Part shown: one piece after another, positions 63,973-64,000 of the stretch
How positions within the stretch are numbered: the first letter of the stretch is position 1
How the letters are laid out: every line of letters begins with the position of its first letter
Assembly: GCA_016721245.1 (NCBI GenBank)
Contig: JADKIQ010000005.1
Coordinates: 1-64,000 of the forward strand
DNA: 64,000 nt
DNA from: Sphingobacteriales bacterium
GTDB lineage: Bacteria > Bacteroidota > Bacteroidia > Chitinophagales > JADIYW01
Reading direction: 5' to 3'
Notes under the pieces: model-generated
The model's database searches: none
Seen by the model: the letters and a program-made list of their open reading frames with translations, nothing else
What the model was told of the DNA's origin: nothing
Translations under genes and position numbers: made by a program

Positions 63973-64000
63973 TTCGTTTAATGAAGCATTTTTATAATAA

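Noticed and set aside
1..64000. tRNA, rRNA or insertion-sequence genes
   Set aside because: I saw no tRNA cloverleaf, rRNA segment or transposase; a covariance search would be needed to exclude a tRNA fully.

Overview
The window looks like chromosomal DNA of a Bacteroidota bacterium, AT-rich, probably from the Chitinophagales/Sphingobacteriales side (order assigned by inference only). Support: exact matches to the Bacteroidota -7 promoter element TAnnTTTG lie a few bases upstream of several start codons; one secreted esterase carries a type IX secretion C-terminal domain; there are many short Cys-lipoproteins; and several families seen are typical of this phylum (dimeric-type GlyRS, a DUF2147 protein, WG-repeat protein, an uncharacterised helical family).

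Layout. 1-4000: an accessory, damaged region with a degenerate 21-bp direct-repeat array (153-365), nested hairpins, an uncharacterised gene, a lipoprotein and a broken zinc-peptidase lipoprotein gene. 4025-15819: YceI-like protein, a damaged ABC exporter, rbfA with a LolC/E-type permease, guaB, a DUF2147 protein, a glycosyltransferase fusion with recR, a sodium/solute symporter and a LOG-family protein. 15874-20644: a divergent two-gene module (cytoplasmic helical protein / lipoprotein) present twice in tandem. 20764-24472: M23 peptidase, Bcp peroxiredoxin, GAF-SpoIIE phosphatase. 24493-30945: a surface-polysaccharide block (acyltransferase, O-antigen ligase/polymerase, Wzz-like, Wzx-like flippase) plus an aminotransferase. 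31057-42394: flavin monooxygenase, WG-repeat protein, glycyl-tRNA synthetase, a secreted protein with no usual start codon, an EEP-fold lipoprotein, a MurU-like nucleotidyltransferase near an AmgK-like kinase fused to a RapZ C-terminal domain, a DUF937 protein and an MDR oxidoreductase. 42515-48725: a tetR-tolC-hlyD-RND efflux operon. 48829-51227: a PrnB/IDO-superfamily protein followed by a kynureninase-like PLP enzyme. 51245-57938: FKBP lipoprotein, LMW phosphatase, secreted esterase, a PhoR/PhoB-like pair, rfbA and galE. 58131-60971: a tightly coupled four-gene operon (HEPN-motif protein, 80-aa protein, HipA-like kinase, HIRAN protein), the best candidate for an undescribed defence or toxin-antitoxin system. 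61259-64000: a lipoprotein, PAP2 phosphatase, metallo-beta-lactamase hydrolase and a small membrane protein.

A caution runs through the window. At least eight coding breaks are one-base changes, mostly in homopolymers, which suggests sequencing or assembly error as much as gene decay. Two genes (the zinc peptidase and the ABC exporter) have additional damage and could be true pseudogenes. No tRNA, rRNA, CRISPR array or complete insertion sequence was recognised.
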